From JALOLG01 sp963776935 (GTDB lineage Bacteria > Actinomycetota > Acidimicrobiia > Acidimicrobiales > Ilumatobacteraceae): a stretch of DNA of 64,000 nt. Made by a program: the position numbers and the translations under genes. Below are positions 1-9,619 of the stretch, piece after piece. The stretch's first letter is position 1; each line of letters opens with the position of its first letter. Location of the stretch: positions 62,001 to 126,000 of the forward strand of contig CAVZOP010000008.1 in the NCBI GenBank assembly GCA_963776935.1. The letters are read 5' to 3'. The notes beneath the pieces were generated by a model, which saw only the letters and a program-made list of their open reading frames with translations, was not told the origin of the DNA and searched no databases.

Positions 1-510
1 CTGCGCCGCGCCGCCGAGGGTGGCTGGTCCGCGCTCGGTGGCTACCTGCGCGGAGCTGCGTTGTTGGGTTTGGTCGAGTCCGTCATCATCGGCATCACGC
101 TGTTCCTCGTCGGCGGAGGTCTCGTCGTGCCGGTCATGTTGCTGACCTTCGCGGCTGCGTTCATCCCGATCATCGGCGCCATCGCAGCCGGTGTGGTCGC
201 CACACTCGTCGCCCTCGTCACCGGTGGGACGGTGGCGGCGCTGATCGTGGCGATCGTGGCGATCGTCGTGCAGCAACTCGACAACGACGTGCTCGCCCCC
301 GTCATCTACGGCCGATCACTCAGCCTGCACCCAGTCACCGTGTTGCTGAGCGTCGTCGCCGGCGGGGCGCTGTTCGGAATCGCCGGCACCGTCCTCGCGG
401 TGCCACTGGTCGCCGTGACCGTCAACGTCACCAAGGAGTACCGAGCCGAGGAGGTCCGACTCGAGGAGTTGCCCGGCGGAGTGCTCACCAAGCAGCACGG
501 CGTGCGCTAG
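1..510 (+). CDS. AI-2E family transporter, C-terminal part (5' end outside window)
   Basis: The reading frame is open from the first base, so only the last 169 residues are present. They hold three or four strongly hydrophobic segments (about residues 21-60, 65-85 and 105-130 of the fragment). Between the last two is the polar loop QQLDNDVLAPVIYGRSLSLHP, followed by a GxLFGIxGxxLAVP helix. That loop-helix pair is characteristic of the C-terminus of the AI-2E/PerM permease family. Members are integral membrane proteins, and substrates are mostly unassigned (autoinducer-2 export or Na+/H+ exchange in the characterised ones). The stop overlaps the stop of the convergent ridA gene by four bases, leaving no room for a separate terminator. 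Confidence 0.85.
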   Translation: MRRAAEGGWSALGGYLRGAALLGLVESVIIGITLFLVGGGLVVPVMLLTFAAAFIPIIGAIAAGVVATLVALVTGGTVAALIVAIVAIVVQQLDNDVLAPVIYGRSLSLHPVTVLLSVVAGGALFGIAGTVLAVPLVAVTVNVTKEYRAEEVRLEELPGGVLTKQHGVR

Positions 511-914
511 TCGAGGACCGCGATCGCCTCGATCTCGACGAGGAGGTCGGGCTCGCCGAGGGCCGCGACGCCGATCAGCGTGACTGCCTTCGTGGGGTCG
601 ACGCCCAGGGCGCCTGCCGCTCGTGCAACGCCTTCCCCGAGCGCGGCCATCTTGTCGGGATTCCAGTCCACGACGAAGATCGTGAGCTTGGCGATGTCCG
701 CAAAGGACCCTCCGGCGGCGGCCACGCCGGTGGCGACGTTTCGGAGCGCTTGGTCGACCTGAGCCGCGAGGTCTCCCGCGCCGACGGCAGCGCCGTCGGC
801 GTCACGCGCCACCTGGCCCGCAAGGAACACGAGCTTGGACCCGGTCGCGACGGCGACCTGTCGGTAGACATCGGGCTTCGGGAGCCCGTCGGGGTTGAGC
901 AGTTCAACTGACAT
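507..914 (-). CDS. RidA/YjgF/Rid family deaminase-like protein
   Basis: A 135-residue protein of normal size for the Rid family, which hydrolyses reactive enamine/imine intermediates or related substrates as a soluble trimer. The core is visible: LVFLAGQVARDADG, then QVDQALRNVATGVAAAGGSFADIAKLTIFVVDWN, then a C-terminal KAVTLIGVAALGEPDLLVEIEAIAVL strand pair. The canonical substrate-binding arginine near the C-terminus (usually in a CVEVARLP-like stretch) is not evident, so it probably belongs to a non-archetypal Rid subgroup. I start at 914 because AGGAGG lies four bases upstream of that ATG. An in-frame ATG at 941 lacks this support. It is divergent from the TetR gene at 975, with a palindrome between them. 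Confidence 0.88.
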   Translation of the reverse strand: MSVELLNPDGLPKPDVYRQVAVATGSKLVFLAGQVARDADGAAVGAGDLAAQVDQALRNVATGVAAAGGSFADIAKLTIFVVDWNPDKMAALGEGVARAAGALGVDPTKAVTLIGVAALGEPDLLVEIEAIAVLD

Positions 915-942
915 CTGTCCTCCTGGTTGGTGTAGATCCATC

Positions 943-965
943 GTAGCATAGCATATTTATGCTAC
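943..965. promoter_or_regulatory. Palindromic operator between ridA and tetR genes
   Basis: GTAGCATA (943-950) and TATGCTAC (958-965) form a perfect 8-bp inverted repeat around a 7-base AT-rich centre. It lies in the 60-bp gap between two divergent starts (914 and 975). Size and position match an autoregulatory TetR-family operator, and the AT richness stands out from the surroundings. Assignment to the adjacent TetR protein is inferred from position only. Confidence 0.65.
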
Positions 966-974
966 GCTAGTCAC

Positions 975-1615
975 ATGCCACGACCGCGCTGTCACCGGAG
1001 ATCCGTCGAGCGCTCATCGATCGCGCTGCTGGGCTGCTGGCTCGGCGTGAGCCGGTGACGCTCCGGTCACTCGTGGACGGCACCGGTGTGTCCACCATGG
1101 CCGTGTACACGTACTTCGACGGTATGCCGGGGCTCTGGGGGGCGGTCCGCCAGGAGGGCTTCCATCGCCTTGCCGAACGGCTCGCCTCAGTCGAACGCGG
1201 ACGTGATCCCGTCCGGCACCTTGCCGCGTTGGGGAGGGCGTACGTCGGCAATGCACTGGCGAACCCCGATCTGTACCGGGTGATGTTCGATGCAACATGG
1301 GAGCTGCCCGACCCGGCGGCGGCCGCGGCGGCGTTCGAGCCCCTCGTCGTCGGCGCCCGCCGCGCGCAGGATCGGGGACGATTCGATCGCGACGCGGATC
1401 CTGAGGGCATCGCGCTGCGCTACTGGGCCGACGGACACGGCGTGACATCCCTCGCCGTCACAGGTGTGCTCACCGTCGATGACCTTCGTCGGCATGCACC
1501 AGCGATGGAGGTCGCCCAATTCGTGGCCGCCGGTGACACCCTCGAACGCGCGCGACGGTCCGTGGCGGCGGAATGGGATCAGGAACGGCTGCCGGGGTTC
1601 GGGCCGACGCGCTGA
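975..1615 (+). CDS. TetR/AcrR family transcriptional regulator (start frame disrupted)
   Basis: The DNA-binding domain is recognisable as SPEIRRALIDRAAGLLARRE, then TLRSLVDGTGVSTMAVYTYF, a helix-turn-helix ending in the TetR YxYF motif. About 150 ligand-domain residues follow, including a LYRVMFD stretch and a conserved C-terminal helix. The frame carrying this domain opens after a stop at 968-970 and has no ATG, GTG or TTG before the GTG at 1055, which would cut the helix-turn-helix. The natural ATG at 975 is in another frame, and one missing base near 983-988 would join the two. A CTG start at 989 is the alternative. It probably represses ridA and itself through the palindrome at 943-965. 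Confidence 0.75.
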
Positions 1616-1625
1616 CCGCGACGTG

Positions 1626-1937
1626 CTAGCCGATCGACACGACCTCGGTCACGACCTCGGTGCCGTCGTCCTGCGTCTCGACCGCCACGTTCACGCGGTT
1701 GTCGAGGAAGTCGGCGGTACCCGGCAGGTCCTCGCCGTCACGTCGCACGACCCGCAGCGTCAACCCCGCCTCTTCGAGCGTTGCCGTCGCATCCTCGACG
1801 GACTCGCCGATCACGTCCGGGACATCAACCGCGAGGGTTTCCTCCGTTGCTGCGTCGTCCGACGTGTCGTCGTCGTCGCCGCACGCCGAGGTCGCGAGCG
1901 TCATTGCCATGGCCAGTCCGACTACGAGAGCACGCAT
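1626..1937 (-). CDS. Small lipoprotein with PASTA-like/I78 inhibitor-like domain
   Basis: A 103-residue protein. MRALVVGLAMAMTLATSAC is a lipoprotein signal ending in a lipobox, followed by an acidic spacer (GDDDDTSDDAATEE). The mature part opens like a PASTA repeat (VPDVIGESVEDATATLEEAGL). It continues like the peptidase-inhibitor I78 family: LRVVRRDGEDLPGTADFLDNRVNVAVE, close to the RVVRxDGxxxxxTxDYxxxRxNVxV pattern. It is therefore predicted to be a lipid-anchored extracytoplasmic protein with possible protease-inhibitor activity. The frame is open upstream, but ATG 1937 is the only start giving a signal peptide. It is convergent with the preceding TetR gene. Confidence 0.7.
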   Translation of the reverse strand: MRALVVGLAMAMTLATSACGDDDDTSDDAATEETLAVDVPDVIGESVEDATATLEEAGLTLRVVRRDGEDLPGTADFLDNRVNVAVETQDDGTEVVTEVVSIG

Positions 1938-2014
1938 CGCACTGTCATAGCACTCGGACGAGCGCGGCGTCAGTCTCCCCAAACGATCAACCGCTCGACG
2001 CCGGAATCCACGCG

Positions 2015-2665
2015 TCACACTTGCGGCGGTGAGCCGTCCTGTGGTGACACGCTCGTGGGCAATCCGTGGTCGGACACAACGCCGACGCGGCCGAACGCGC
2101 TCCACAGTTGGTCGAGCAGATCTCCCATGTCGACGTTTTCGCGATCCAGGAGCCATTGAATCTGCAGACCATCGGCGGCAGCGATCAGCAATGACGCCAC
2201 GACGTCGGCGTCGAGATCAGGATCGAGCACGCCGTGCGCTTGCTTGGCTCGGCAATCCTCGGCGATTCCGTCACGCAACGTTCGATACCTGCTCACGAAG
2301 AACTCTCGCGCTGGGCTGTCGACCGCGGTGCTCTCGGCCGACATCGAGACGTAGAGGCGGACGAGTCCTGACTCCTCGGCGTTGTGACGAACGATGGAGA
2401 TCAGGCGTTCGACATTGACCGAATCATCCCCGTGCTGGTCGTACAACCGTCGGTTGACGACGTCGCGCCTTCGCAGGACTTCAGTGAACAGCTCCTCCTT
2501 GCTGCTGAAGTAGTGCAGGACTCCGGCCTGGCTCAGCCCACACAGCCGAGCAATGTGGCGGACCGACGTTCGGTCATATCCGTCCCGAGCGAACACCTCG
2601 AGCGCGACGTCGAGGATCTCCTCGCGCTTGGTTGGTTCGGCATCGACATTCACGATCGGCGACAT
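2015..2665 (-). CDS. TetR/AcrR family transcriptional regulator
   Basis: A 216-residue protein with a textbook N-terminal TetR domain: REEILDVALEVFARDGYDRTSVRHIARLCGLSQAGVLHYFSSKEELFTEVL at about residues 13-62. The C-terminal ligand domain is helical and includes LLIAAADGLQIQWLLD. The start at 2665 (MSPIVNVDAEPTK) gives the usual short leader, although the frame remains open far upstream. It lies downstream of the sugar-binding-protein gene on the same strand, across a 163-bp gap, and may be a second regulator of that cluster. No ligand can be named. Confidence 0.87.
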   Translation of the reverse strand: MSPIVNVDAEPTKREEILDVALEVFARDGYDRTSVRHIARLCGLSQAGVLHYFSSKEELFTEVLRRRDVVNRRLYDQHGDDSVNVERLISIVRHNAEESGLVRLYVSMSAESTAVDSPAREFFVSRYRTLRDGIAEDCRAKQAHGVLDPDLDADVVASLLIAAADGLQIQWLLDRENVDMGDLLDQLWSAFGRVGVVSDHGLPTSVSPQDGSPPQV

Positions 2666-2828
2666 GGATGGGTGGATGGTAGTCACGCACGTTGCCGATG
2701 CGGAGGGCCACGACGATTGACGGGTCGGCGGTCGACACCAGCTCGTACCGAGAGCCGGTGGGCGCGAACGTGGGGGCGACCCTGCGGCTCGCCCCCACGT
2801 CGTGTCATCTAGCGCACGTGACCGATGG

Positions 2829-4208
2829 TCACCAACCGGGAAGACCGAGCTGCTGCGCCTGCTTCTCCACGTCCTGGTCGTAGAGCGCGGCGCCGTCGGC
2901 TGCGCTCCGCAATCCGGAGCCGACCTCCACGGTGATCTGTTCGAGTTGCGGACCCTTGATCGGCGACAGGAACTCGAGCGCCGGCGCAGTCGCTCCGTCC
3001 TGCTCGAAGTACGGTGACAAGTCGGCGACTGCACGCGGGACATCGGACGGGATCGTGCAACCGTCGACGGGATACGGCCCGGTGGGCACGACGGCCGCCG
3101 TCATGGCGTCACAGCCCTCGACGCTGGCGACGAAGGCGAGGAAGCGCTTCACCTCCTCGGGGTGCTCCGTGGTTGCCGCTCCATAGACGGCGCCGGGCAT
3201 CCAGACGGTCAACCCATTGGGCCCGTCGCCTGGCATGGCGAAGAACCCAACATTCTCCATCGCGTCGGGATACAGCTCGACGATCGTGCTGACAGCAAAC
3301 GTCAGCATCGGGTAGTGCGTCCCCTCACCCCGGCCAAGCATGTTGAGCGCATCGTCGAACGACGTCGACTCCGTAGTCGGGGTTCAGGTAGTCCGCGTCA
3401 TGGACATCCTGGAGATGCTGGAACCCCGCCATCGCAACCGGGTCGGTGGCGTACTTGACTTCGTTGTTCGTGTACTTCTCGGCCCAATCCGGGTCGTTCG
3501 CGGACACATTGAAGAAGTCCGCGAGCACGAACAGCTGCGACGTCCACGTGTCGCCGTATGACTGTATGACTGGGACCTTGCCGGCTTCCTTGAGGGCAGC
3601 GTTGTTGGCCATGAACTCGTCCCACGTCGTCGGGACTTCCAGTCCGAGTTCCTCGTAGTCGGGGACGTAGTACAAGACACCACCGCCCATGGCAGTGCCA
3701 GCGGGTGCGCCGTACACGCCGTTGTCAGTGGACACGGTGGTGAGGAAGCTCTCGTTCAGGCTGTCGATCCATGGTTCCCCGGTCATGTCGAGCAGCGACT
3801 CGTCGGGATTGATCGCCTGGAAGAGCGAGCCCGTGTTGTACACGAACAGGTCCTCCATCTCACCGGTGGCCAAGCTTGGTCTTGACCAGGTTGTCGAGTT
3901 CCGTGCCCTGCGGGCCGGAGCTGTCGAGCTCGATCTTGATGTCCGGGTTGGCTGCCTCGAAGGCGGCGATCAGCCCCTCCGCGGTCTGGACGCCTGCCTC
4001 GACGTTGCCCGTGAACATCTTCAGCGTGACCTGCTCGCCGGAGTCGCCGGGGTCGGCTTCGGCGGTTCCGGCGCTCGTTTCGTCGGTTGGAGCGCCGGTG
4101 GCGTCGGTGGCGTCAGTCGCCTCCGGTGCCTCGGTCATCGGAATCATCGTCGCCACATGCGGTGACGATGAGCGCCGACGCGACCAAGAGCAGCGACGTG
4201 CGTCGCAT
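2829..4208 (-). CDS. Sugar ABC transporter substrate-binding lipoprotein (three apparent frame breaks)
   Basis: The extracytoplasmic binding protein of a CUT1-type sugar importer, about 455 residues. The start at 4208 gives MRRTSLLLVASALIVTAC, a lipoprotein signal with lipobox. A Thr/Asp-rich linker follows, then VTLKMFTGN, ETANPDIKIEL-like, LVKTKLATGEMEDLFVYNTGS and YYVPDYEELGLEVPTTWDEF, hallmarks of the MalE/UgpB family. The protein is encoded in successive frames with switches near 4145, 3865 and 3345, each needing removal of one base. The family signature continues across every break, so I read one functional gene with sequence errors. It has its own promoter region with operators at 4278-4325 and serves the permeases at 7816-9587. 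Confidence 0.8.
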
Positions 4209-4277
4209 CAGTGATCTGGACACATTTCCCCCTTCGTGAGTAGCTGGCATCCGATCCCCATGGAGCGCCAGCGCGTC

Positions 4278-4296
4278 GACCAGTCAATGACTGGTC
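4278..4296. promoter_or_regulatory. 19-bp palindrome upstream of the sugar-binding-protein gene
   Basis: GACCAGTCAATGACTGGTC is a perfect 9-1-9 inverted repeat located 70 bp upstream of the binding-protein start. The same word with one mismatch recurs at 9656-9674, upstream of the permease-led operon and 5.4 kb away. The recurrence before both units of one pathway marks it as a regulator site. Which protein binds it is not shown. Confidence 0.72.
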
Positions 4297-4298
4297 GA

Positions 4299-4325
4299 TT
4301 GAAACGATACAAGTGGAACGGTTCA
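4299..4325. promoter_or_regulatory. Two LacI-type operator boxes
   Basis: TTGAAACGATACAA (4299-4312) and TGGAACGGTTCA (4314-4325) are imperfect palindromes with the central CG typical of LacI/GalR operators. They lie back to back beside the 19-bp palindrome. A related TGAAACGGTTCA occurs at 9620-9631 before the permease operon. They are likely sites for the LacI protein encoded immediately upstream (4416-5430). Confidence 0.65.
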
Positions 4326-4415
4326 ATGTCAACGCTCACGTGCACGCCGAGGAGCGTTGCTGGTCTCCGACGCAACGGCACGCCGGCCGCGACCTGCCCG
4401 GAGGTGGCTTTCTGA

Positions 4416-5430
4416 TCAACCACCGGTCGACCGGCGGACGATCAACTCGGGACTGAAGGTGATCTTCTGATGGCGGTGGTCCGCTGGAACCGTGCATTCT
4501 TCGATCAAGAGCGACGCCGCGGTGTCACCCATCTGTGATGCGGGTTGGCGCACCGATGTCAGCGGAACGGCAGCAAGGCGAGCGAATTCGATGTCGTCGT
4601 AGCCGACGAGCGCGATGTCGTCGGGAACGGCAAGCCCGCACTCGAACAGACCGCGGAGCACCCCGAGCGCCATGGTGTCGTTGGCGCAGAACACTGCGTC
4701 CGGGCGATGCGACAGGATGTGCTCCATTGCTGCGTGGGCGGTGCGGCCATTGAGTGCTTCGACGCGCACGACATCGATCGATGCTCCTCCGTCGGAATGT
4801 CAGCTCCACGGCCCGACGCAGCCCCGCGCACCGGTCCTCGCTCTGTCGTACGGAGCTGGGCCCGCCGACGAAGACGATTCTTCGCTTTCCGATCTCGAGC
4901 AAGTGTTCGCCTGCGAGCTCACCCCCGCGTAGATCGTCGACGGCAACGGAGCATGCGGTTGCACTGTCGGCGTCCTCGTCGACCAAGACGACCGCTAAAC
5001 CGCGGGAGCGCAGACGCTCGATTTCTCGGCGATCCCGAGTGGGGTCGACCGGCGTGATGAGGATTCCGGCGACTCGCTGTTCGTCGAGGAAGCGAAGGTG
5101 GCGTTGCTGTCGTTGGGGCGACCCGTCGGAGTTGCACAGCACAACCGAGTACCCGCGCCGTTCGAGCGCTGCCTCGGCGCCCCGAGCGACGTCGGTGAAG
5201 AACGGGTTGCCGGCGTCGAGGACAACCAGTCCGACGATCTTGCTATGGGTGGATCGGAGGCGTGACGCCGATCCATTGCGGATATACCCGAGCTCCTCGA
5301 TGGCCGAGAGCACCGCTGTGCGGGTGGCGTCGGACACAGCATCGGGGCGATTGAGGACGTTCGATACAGTGCCCAACGACACGCCCGCCCGAGCCGCCAC
5401 TTCACGAATATCAGCGGATTTTCGGGTCAT
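4416..5430 (-). CDS. LacI family transcriptional regulator (one apparent frame break)
   Basis: A full-length LacI/GalR repressor of about 338 residues. The N-terminal headpiece is clear (ADIREVAARAGVSLGTVSNVLNR, residues 5-27, with the hinge GYIRNGSASRLRS). The periplasmic-binding-like core follows: IVGLVVLDAGNPFFTDVARG, then DAVFCANDTMALGVLRGL and ALVGYDDIEFARLAAVPLTSVRQP near the end. The frame switches near 4785; deleting one base there joins AVEL to HSDGGASIDVVRVEAL. It lies between the rhamnosidase and binding-protein genes, so it probably controls rhamnoside or oligosaccharide use through the CG-centred boxes at 4299-4325 and 9620-9631. Confidence 0.85.
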
Positions 5431-5498
5431 TCGCTTTCACCAGCGTGTGAGATACCGGCGCGCTCGACGGCGACGGAGATGTCGGCACGCGTGAACGT

Positions 5499-7819
5499 TC
5501 ACGCTGTGTCCGACGCGATCTCGTCGAACGGTGTGCGGCGTGCGGGACGCACAGGGTCGTCGACTGCCGCCCGGCAGGTTCCGATCAGGGTGTGCGTACC
5601 TGATCCGAGTCGTGTCGTCGGACACCCGTCGATGTCGACCGTCGCGGATGCGCCGTCGGGAACGGTCACGTCGACGTCCAGGATCGTTCCGTTGCGCCGC
5701 CAGGAGACTGATGCGAGTCCGAACTTCGTAGCGATCTTGGCGGAGGCGGACGTGAGTCCGCCGCCGGGTCGAGGGCGGATGAGGATCGTGCGATACCCGG
5801 GCTCGGCGGGGGCCAGCCCGGCCACGACCCGATGCAGAAAGTCGGCGACGGCTCCCAACGCGTAGTGGTTGAACGACGTCATCTCACCAGGGTTGATGGA
5901 CCCGTCCGGGAGCATGCTGTCCCACCGCTCCCAGATCGTCGTCGCTCCCATCGTGACCGGATAGAGCCAGGAGGGGCATGCGTCCTGTGTGAGCAAGTGG
6001 TACGCCTCGTCGAGGTATCCCTCCCTCGCGAGTGCGTCGCACACGAGCGGGGTGCCGACGAATCCGGTCCCGATGCGGAAGTCGTCGTATGCGACGAGTT
6101 GGGCGAGACGCTCCGCCGCCCGTCGCCGCCGGTCCCCGTCCGGGATGAGGTCGAACGCCAACGCCAGCGCGTACGCGGTCTGCGAGTCGCTGGCCATTCG
6201 CCCAGAGGGAGTGACGTACTCACGATCGAAGGCGGTGGTGATCGCGTCCGCGAGGGCATGGTGCTCAGCGGCGGCGGCGAGACCGAGCACTTCCGCGGCG
6301 CGTGCCAGCAGGCGAGCCGTGTAGGCGTGGTACGCGGTGGCGATGAGATAGGGGTCGGTCCGCGTGTCGGCGGGCCGGTCGGGTGGGGCGGCAGGATCGA
6401 GCCAGTCCCCGAACTGGAACCCTGTGTTCCACAGGTGGTCGTCGCCCGCCAGTGAGGCGATCTGCTCGACCCACGTTCGCATGCTGTCGTACTGATCACG
6501 AAGTACCTGTTCGTCACCGAAGCGCTCGTACAGGACCCACGGGACGACGACCGCGGCGTCGCCCCACGCCGCCGCCGGCTTCGGTGGGAACATGATCGGC
6601 ACCCACGGGACATACGGAGGCACGGTCCCGAGTTCGGTTTGCTCAGCGGCGAGATCAGCGAGCCACGACACGATCAGTGACCGGCAGTCGAAGAGGAAGC
6701 ACGCCGCGGGCGCGAAAACCTGCAGATCCCCTGTCCAACCGAGCCGTTCGTCCCGCTGCGGGCAGTCGGTCGGCACGTCGACGAAGTTGCCGCGCATGCT
6801 CCAGACGACGTTGTCGTGGAACTTCGTGAGCCGCTCGTCCGAACATTCGAACCAGCCGGTCCGCGCCATGTCGGAGTGGCACACGACGGCCCGGAGCGCG
6901 CCCGGATCGAGGGTGCCCGGCCAGCCCGTCGACTTCGACGTACCTGAAACCGTGGATCGTGAACGTTGGCTCGTAGGTCTCTGGGCCGGTGCCGGCGAGG
7001 ATGTACCGGTCGGTCGCTGCTGCCGCCCGCAGCGGACGGGTACCGAGTTCGGAGTGCTCGAGCACCTCGGCGTGACGAAGGGTGATCTCGGTGCCCGCCG
7101 GTCCATCGACCGTGAAACGGACACGACCGGAGATGTTCTGCCCGAAGTCGCAGATGGTCCGTCCAGTCGGTGTCGTGAGCACTTCGACGACGGGAAGTTC
7201 CTCGACGCGGCGGATCGGCGGTGCGTCATCGGCGATGAGACGGTCGCCGACCGAGGCGAGCTCGATCGCCGAGCTCCACGATGTGTCGTCGAAGCCAGGC
7301 GACGACCATCGGGGTGTGCTGAGTCGAGCGTCGAAGTGCTCGCCGTCGTACAGCCCAGCCGAGAGTATGGGTCCGTAACTGGCGCGCCAGTCGGCATCGG
7401 TCTGGACCGTGACGACACGATCGGGATACGTCAAGACGAGGCGGGCGATCGCTGCGATGTCGGAGCCGTACACCTCCCGAACCCCGCCTCCGAATCCGAG
7501 GCGGCCGCGATACCACCCTTCGCCGACGCTGATACCCAGGCAGTTCGGCCCGTCGCGGAGGAGCGCCGAGACATCGACGCGTCTGCCAACGGAGTCGATG
7601 TCGATAGCTGGTCCATCCGGGCGCGAGGACGTGGTCGTGCACACGGTGACCGTTGAGTTCAGCGACGTAGATGCCGAACGCCGAGACCCGCAGCTCGGCG
7701 CCGACGAGGCCAGGGCCGGTGGTGAACTCACGGCGAAACTGAACTGGGCGTTCGGGCTGACCACCGAGACGCGCCGTGATGGGTACGGCAGACGCGGTCT
7801 GTGTATCAGCACCGTTCAT
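5499..7819 (-). CDS. GH78 family alpha-L-rhamnosidase (two apparent frame breaks)
   Basis: Predicted to release L-rhamnose from rhamnosides by inverting hydrolysis. The protein is about 770 residues. The N-terminal beta domain contains FGIYVAELNGHRV and LAPGWTSYRHRLRWQ, then GPNCLGISVGEGWYRGRLG. Next come CDFGQNISGRVRF and IHGFRYVEV, typical GH78 linker and sandwich motifs. The (alpha/alpha)6 barrel carries VDVPTDCPQRDERLGWTGD, where the family's catalytic acid cluster lies, and GATTIWERWDS. The frame changes near 7590 and 6950; in the second case removing G from a TCGAC step restores EVTGWPGTLDPG. No signal peptide is seen, so the enzyme is likely cytoplasmic and acts on imported glycosides. 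ATG 7819 overlaps the permease stop by four bases. Confidence 0.85.
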
Positions 7820-8643
7820 GCCTTCACGGCTCCAGCAGTCAGTCCGGCGACGATCTTGCGGTTGAAGAACATGAACATGATCAGGGGCGGGATCGTGATG
7901 AGGAGCACGTCCATGAACAGCAAGTTCCACTGCGTGTTGAACTGGCTCTGGAAGTTGTAGAGCGTCAGTTGAACGGTGGTGTTGTCGGCGCCTGGCAGGA
8001 AGTACAGCGGGTTCTGGAAGTCGTTGTAGATGATCACCGAGCTCGTCACGATGACGGTGATCACGACCGGTCGGAGCAATGGAAAGATGACCTTGAAGAA
8101 GGTGCGCGTGCCGGAGCAGCCGTCGATCATCGCTGCCTCGTCGAGCTCGCGTGGAATCGTCGACGCGAACGCCCTGAAGAGCAGCACCGCGAATGGCAGC
8201 AGGTATGCGACCTCGATCAGAACCAGTCCCCACAACGACTTGAAGAGGTTGATCTTCTGGAGCACGTAGATGGTGGGAACGACCGCGGGCGGCACGATCA
8301 GGCCGGCCAGGAGGAAGGCGCTGACGACCTTGGCGAGGCGGTCGTTCCGGCGCTGCAGGACGTATCCCACCATCGAAGCGAGGACGACGAGCAACGACAC
8401 CGAGGCAACCGTGATCGTGAGACTGTTGCGCATCGCTCTCAGAAGAATGCGGTCTCTGGCCTCGAACACGGCCCTGAAGTTCTCGAGTCCGTGCCATTCG
8501 GAGGGTAGGGACAACCCCAGAAGTGATGCCTCATTGCGGCTCTTCATCGCCGTGACGAAGATGAAGAGAAACGGAATGACAAACACCAGAATGACGACAG
8601 CAATGGCGAGGATGTCCAGCCAGAATCGCCTCAACCATGTCAT
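7816..8643 (-). CDS. Carbohydrate ABC transporter permease, MalG type
   Basis: A 275-residue membrane protein with six hydrophobic segments. It has the EAA loop ELDEAAMIDGCSGTRTFFKVIFPLLRP that contacts the ATPase (about residues 170-196), as in CUT1 permeases of the MalG subtype. It overlaps both the MalF-type permease (ATGA at 8640-8643) and the rhamnosidase (7816-7819), indicating one translationally coupled operon. No ATPase gene is nearby, so the importer probably uses a shared MsiK-like ATPase encoded elsewhere, as is common in actinobacteria. Confidence 0.92.
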   Translation of the reverse strand: MTWLRRFWLDILAIAVVILVFVIPFLFIFVTAMKSRNEASLLGLSLPSEWHGLENFRAVFEARDRILLRAMRNSLTITVASVSLLVVLASMVGYVLQRRNDRLAKVVSAFLLAGLIVPPAVVPTIYVLQKINLFKSLWGLVLIEVAYLLPFAVLLFRAFASTIPRELDEAAMIDGCSGTRTFFKVIFPLLRPVVITVIVTSSVIIYNDFQNPLYFLPGADNTTVQLTLYNFQSQFNTQWNLLFMDVLLITIPPLIMFMFFNRKIVAGLTAGAVKA

Positions 8644-9587
8644 GTTGCGAGCTCCTTTCGACGCATGAACCAGTTGAGCGGCAACACCAATGCCATCACG
8701 AGTACGAACAGAACGACATTGCCGGCCGTCGAGAGCCCGTAGAACCCCGCCTGGTACTGCTTGTACACCGTCGAGGCGATGACATCAGTTGTGAAACCAG
8801 GTCCGCCGCCGGTCATCGTCCAGATCAGATCAAACCGACGCAGCCCGCCCACGAACGACAGCAAGATCACGGTGAACGTCGCCGGCTTGCTGAGCGGCAA
8901 GATCACGTATCGGAACCGATCCCAACTATTACCCCCGTCGACTGCAAGTGACTCGTACAGCTCAGTTGGGATCGACAGAATTCCTGCGATGAAGATGACG
9001 AGCGCCAACCCGACGCCTTGCCACACGTCAACAAATGCGACCGACAACAGGGCGATGTGCGGGTCGGTCAGCCACGCGGGGCCGTCGATTCCGACGACAC
9101 CGAGGCCTCGATTGATCAGCCCCTTCGATGGATGCATCAGTCGCTCGAACGTGACTCCAACGGCGACCGTGCTGACAAGGACCGGGAAGAAGATGATCGA
9201 CCGAACGGTGCCCTTGACGTGCAACTTGTGGGATGTGCAGAGCACCGCCAGGGCCATACCGATCACCACCTTGAGTCCGCTGGTGGCCACGGCATAGACG
9301 ACCGTGTTGCGGAGGCTCTTGGTCAGTGCCGGCTCCCGGAAGAACTGTCGGAAGTTGTCGAGACCGATCCACTCCCAATCGAACAGAGTCCAGCGTGTAA
9401 ACGCGTAGAACAGCGACAGCGCCGTCGGGACGACGAACATCACGATGAAGAGGATGGCTGCGGGAACGTAGAACCAATGCGGGTAGTGCCGGCCGCGCTT
9501 GGGCGGCCTCCGTTGGTGGACCGTCATGTCCACGGTCTCGGCAGCGCGTCGGGTTCGGTCGCGTGCCAACGGCACAGCGGTAGCCAT
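8640..9587 (-). CDS. Carbohydrate ABC transporter permease, MalF type
   Basis: A 315-residue permease. A basic N-terminal tail (QRRPPKRGRHYPHWFY) precedes the first membrane helix. Six helices follow, with an EAA motif ELYESLAVDGGNSWDRFRYVILPLSKP. It is the first gene of the permease-permease-rhamnosidase operon. I start at ATG 9587, which has a GGGGGTG run four bases upstream. Two possible LacI boxes and the 19-bp palindrome copy lie within 120 bp upstream. It forms the membrane channel with the MalG-type partner for the binding protein at 2829-4208. Confidence 0.9.
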   Translation of the reverse strand: MATAVPLARDRTRRAAETVDMTVHQRRPPKRGRHYPHWFYVPAAILFIVMFVVPTALSLFYAFTRWTLFDWEWIGLDNFRQFFREPALTKSLRNTVVYAVATSGLKVVIGMALAVLCTSHKLHVKGTVRSIIFFPVLVSTVAVGVTFERLMHPSKGLINRGLGVVGIDGPAWLTDPHIALLSVAFVDVWQGVGLALVIFIAGILSIPTELYESLAVDGGNSWDRFRYVILPLSKPATFTVILLSFVGGLRRFDLIWTMTGGGPGFTTDVIASTVYKQYQAGFYGLSTAGNVVLFVLVMALVLPLNWFMRRKELAT

Positions 9588-9619
9588 CGTCACCCCCTGC
9601 GACGTCGAGGCCCAACTCT

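Noticed and set aside
2829..4208. Binding-protein gene as a pseudogene
   Set aside because: Three frame switches occur, but signal peptide, core motifs and the full C-terminus are conserved and the operators are intact. Similar breaks affect housekeeping-type genes throughout the window.
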